DNA of 59,671 bases from a virus, in the IMG/VR virus record IMGVR_UViG_3300032311_000698, positions 1 to 59,671 of that record; one strand, 5' to 3'. The position numbers and the translations under genes were made by a program. The notes under the pieces are model-generated. The model searched no databases. It saw only the letters and a list, made by a program, of their open reading frames with translations, and was not told the origin of the DNA. Positions 58,281-59,671 of the stretch are shown here, piece after piece. The first letter of the stretch is position 1. Every line of letters begins with the position of its first letter.

Positions 58281-58429
58281 GTTTCGAGCAGATAGTTGTT
58301 GGAATCGCGATGGCCCTATACGCGATGGTGGGCGTAAGTTATACGATTAAGGGCGACATGCCTTGGGCTTTGGTGTGGTTTTCATATGCGACGGCCAATG
58401 TCGGACTCATATGGGCGGCGAAAAGCTGA
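58277..58429 (+). CDS. 50-residue membrane protein (paralogue of 25579-25731)
   Basis: A 50-residue membrane protein, MSFEQIVVGIAMALYAMVGV then SYTIKGDMPWALVWFSYATA and NVGLIWAAKS. It aligns over its whole length with the protein at 25579-25731 (26 of 50 identical). It overlaps the previous gene by ATGA. The pair shows an ancient duplication with opposite strands; a shared function in the membrane is likely. Confidence 0.75.
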   Translation: MSFEQIVVGIAMALYAMVGVSYTIKGDMPWALVWFSYATANVGLIWAAKS

Positions 58430-58476
58430 CCGTCAAGATCGTTCGAGTGACCGGAATCACGGCTCAGGATGGGGTT

Positions 58477-58510
58477 CTGATAAGTGATTTGTTGCTTTTT
58501 CACTTATCAG
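58477..58510 (+). repeat. 11-bp stem hairpin in the control region
   Basis: CTGATAAGTGA (58477-58487) pairs perfectly with TCACTTATCAG (58500-58510), loop 12 bases. A second hairpin follows immediately. The gap 58430-58978 is 549 bases without a gene. Confidence 0.8.
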
Positions 58511-58540
58511 CTTATCCAACATCCCGACATGTTGCATAAG
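58511..58540 (+). repeat. Second hairpin in the control region
   Basis: CTTATCCAACAT (58511-58522) pairs with ATGTTGCATAAG (58529-58540) with one mismatch, 6-base loop. It is directly followed by two C/T-rich runs ending in CCTTTTT, so the two hairpins may form a terminator. The part from 58570 to 58770 is A/T-rich, with a CGGTG/CACCG inverted repeat near 58685, and nothing else recognised. Confidence 0.65.
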
Positions 58541-58774
58541 ACCCCCCATTTTCCCCCCTTTTTAGGCCCATCTGTTTAATCGACTTTTATAGGACTTGTT
58601 ACTCTTTTAGTTTATTTGGCTCTTTTTAGGGCTTATTAACGCATATTATTTGCATTTACGCACGATAAACGGAGCGGGATTCACGGTGCGGGAATCACCG
58701 CAAAGCCTTACAGGATGCGGGTTGCAGCGTCTTACCCCTTAAAATGCGTATACGTTTGTGCTGGTGCTACGACC

Positions 58775-58861
58775 CACTTCAAAAACTTTCTATAGAATAG
58801 AATAAACTGATTGGGTTATAGCCCAATCAGTTTATAGTAGTTATAGAAAAGTTTTTATATA
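58775..58861 (+). repeat. Nested palindromic control element, copy 2
   Basis: This has the same inner 13-bp stem (58803-58815 with 58822-58834) and outer AAAAACTTTCTATA / TATAGAAAAGTTTTT stem as copy 1. Bases 58782-58834 are identical to 34582-34634, with flanks similar (CCACTT before; TATAGAAAA and GTTTTTATATA after). It lacks the 21-bp outermost inverted repeat of copy 1. It lies upstream of the module that leads to the portal. Confidence 0.9.
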
Positions 58862-58876
58862 TAGGGGAGAAAATAA

Positions 58877-58961
58877 CTTGACTTTTAGGGGGCCGCTATC
58901 TTTTTCACTACAGAAAATTATTTTCTCACAGCAAGAAAAAGATCTTGACTTTTAGGGGGCC
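58877..58961 (+). repeat. Two 18-bp direct repeats with TTGACT
   Basis: CTTGACTTTTAGGGGGCC occurs at 58877-58894 and 58944-58961. Each contains a TTGACT that could be a -35 element, though neither has a strong -10 at 16-18 bases. They could bind an activator or regulate the gene at 58979. Confidence 0.75.
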
Positions 58962-58978
58962 AATATCACCTTACCGCC

Positions 58979-59437
58979 ATGCCGATTATTCCCAACGCCA
59001 CAAATTACACCATAGACTCCGACAACCGCCTCTACCGCGACGGCAAGCGACTTCGTGTGCGCCGTTCCGCTAACGGAGTCTTCGGGAGGGTCGAGTGCGA
59101 CGATGGGATCCGACGCCGACTCAACTTCGCTTCGGTTGTCGGGTCGCCAGAAACGCAGCTCACCCACGAATATGTCTTCGAGCGGGAGAACGCCCGTCTG
59201 CATGATGGCTTCCCAGACTACGCTGTCACCAACTACGGCGATGTCTATTGCTTGCGTAAATCGAAAAGTGGGGTGCACGCCAACAGCTACTACATCGTTC
59301 CGGACTTCCTGCACGGCCCAACCAACAAGCGGTACATCTCGATCCGCCGCGCTGACGGGAGACGCTACCAGATTCGTCTCGCTCGATTCGTTCGACATGT
59401 GTGGGGAGATGACGCAAATTTCAACCAAGAAGAATAA
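58979..59437 (+). CDS. NUMOD4-like protein upstream of the portal
   Basis: A 152-residue protein. The C-terminal half (FPDYAVTNYGDVYCLRK, YISIRRADGRRYQIRLARFVRHVWGDD) matches the NUMOD4 pattern, which normally sits next to HNH nucleases, and the N-terminal half (YTIDSDNRLYRDGKRLRVRR) looks like a related repeat. There is no HNH motif here, so it is probably a DNA-binding protein rather than a nuclease. It lies in the control region before the portal, whose promoter begins 5 bases after its stop. A regulatory or packaging role is possible. Confidence 0.6.
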   Translation: MPIIPNATNYTIDSDNRLYRDGKRLRVRRSANGVFGRVECDDGIRRRLNFASVVGSPETQLTHEYVFERENARLHDGFPDYAVTNYGDVYCLRKSKSGVHANSYYIVPDFLHGPTNKRYISIRRADGRRYQIRLARFVRHVWGDDANFNQEE

Positions 59438-59441
59438 GGTC

Positions 59442-59469
59442 TTGACATCTTTTCTGTAAAACTTACTAT
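59442..59469 (+). promoter_or_regulatory. Promoter for the portal (8-base leader)
   Basis: TTGACA at 59442-59447, a 16-base spacer and TACTAT at 59464-59469, then 8 bases to the ATG at 59478. The spacing to the ATG equals that of the promoters at 34712 and 35048. Confidence 0.78.
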
Positions 59470-59477
59470 CCACGCGA

Positions 59478-59671
59478 ATGTCATCTACGCATCTCGATAT
59501 CGACGGTCTTGCTTTAGAAGCATTAGACGAGAAGGGTAAACCGGTCGAAACCAGACTTAAAGACGTGCAGTCGGCATTGTCGATCTACAACTCTCTTCGC
59601 CGTGGCGACGAGAAATCGTCAGTTGTTCGCGCCCGTATCGATTCAATGTTTGATGGTGCGGCTCCTTACGA
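59478..59671 (+). CDS. Portal protein, 5' end (continues at base 2)
   Basis: The first part of the portal gene: it starts MSSTHLDIDGLALEALDEKG and continues through the terminal repeat into the frame at base 2. These first 29 codons precede the GTG at base 17. Together with the part at 2-2194 the protein is 754 residues. The leader is 8 bases, so no Shine-Dalgarno site is available. Confidence 0.88.
   Translation, partial: MSSTHLDIDGLALEALDEKGKPVETRLKDVQSALSIYNSLRRGDEKSSVVRARIDSMFDGAAPY
59549..59671. repeat. Right copy of the terminal direct repeat
   Basis: Identical to bases 1-123. See the left copy. The repeat ends inside the portal gene, at an arbitrary point of the frame, which supports an assembly overlap over a biological terminal repeat. 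Confidence 0.95.

Noticed and set aside
1-59671. Prophage or integrated element
   Set aside because: No integrase, excisionase, repressor pair or att-like repeat was found, and the sequence closes on itself as a circle without host genes.

Overview
The window is a tailed-phage (Caudoviricetes) genome recovered as a closed circle. Bases 1-123 are repeated exactly at 59549-59671, so the unique length is 59,548 bp and the portal gene runs across the ends: it starts at 59478 and continues at base 2. The portal has a long helical C-terminus. Next to it are a scaffold, a capsid gene and a tubular or adaptor-like protein. A 12.8 kb gene encodes a giant internal protein, and there is no tape measure, tail sheath or major tail protein. 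Together these suggest a short-tailed (podovirus-like) virion. No integrase, excisionase or RNA polymerase is visible, so it is probably lytic and uses host RNA polymerase, in line with the many sigma70-like TTGACA/TATAAT promoters. The host cannot be read from the sequence. Many genes lack Shine-Dalgarno sites and several promoters lie so close to the ATG that the mRNAs would be leaderless, which points to a host that tolerates non-SD initiation. The lifestyle looks environmental.

Layout: (1) 59.4-18.6 kb, rightward: portal, scaffold, major capsid protein (with its own terminator, promoter and hairpins), small head proteins, two fibre modules (a collagen-like fibre and a GGTG-repeat fibre, each preceded by a paralogous small beta protein), tail proteins, a holin-like pair, an amidase endolysin, a small HExxx protein and a PD-(D/E)XK nuclease-like protein. 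(2) 18.6-32.6 kb, leftward: D5-like primase-helicase, family A DNA polymerase, a putative ssDNA-binding protein, a Cas4-like nuclease, a run of overlapping small genes, a GIY-YIG/HTH fusion beside a tRNA-Thr, a dNTP pyrophosphohydrolase-like protein, an SF2 helicase, a RuvC-like resolvase and the small terminase. (3) 32.7-49.6 kb, rightward: large terminase, two internal-virion candidates and the 4,258-residue giant polyvalent protein. (4) 49.6-57.4 kb, leftward: a DnaA-domain-IV-like HTH protein, many tiny membrane or soluble proteins, and a striking trio made of a MoxR-like AAA+ ATPase, a DUF3150-like protein and a metallopeptidase/VWA protein, each with its own promoter and hairpins. (5) 57.4-58.0 kb: a repeat-rich non-coding region that is the best replication-origin candidate. 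(6) 58.0-59.5 kb, rightward: two small genes, then a 550 bp control region full of hairpins, then a NUMOD-like protein upstream of the portal.

How it fits together: two control cassettes (34.5-34.75 kb and 58.78-58.98 kb) share a 53 bp identical nested palindrome and each sits ahead of a late rightward module. Replication genes and small early genes are leftward. The AAA+/VWA trio and the modular giant protein are the most unusual parts.
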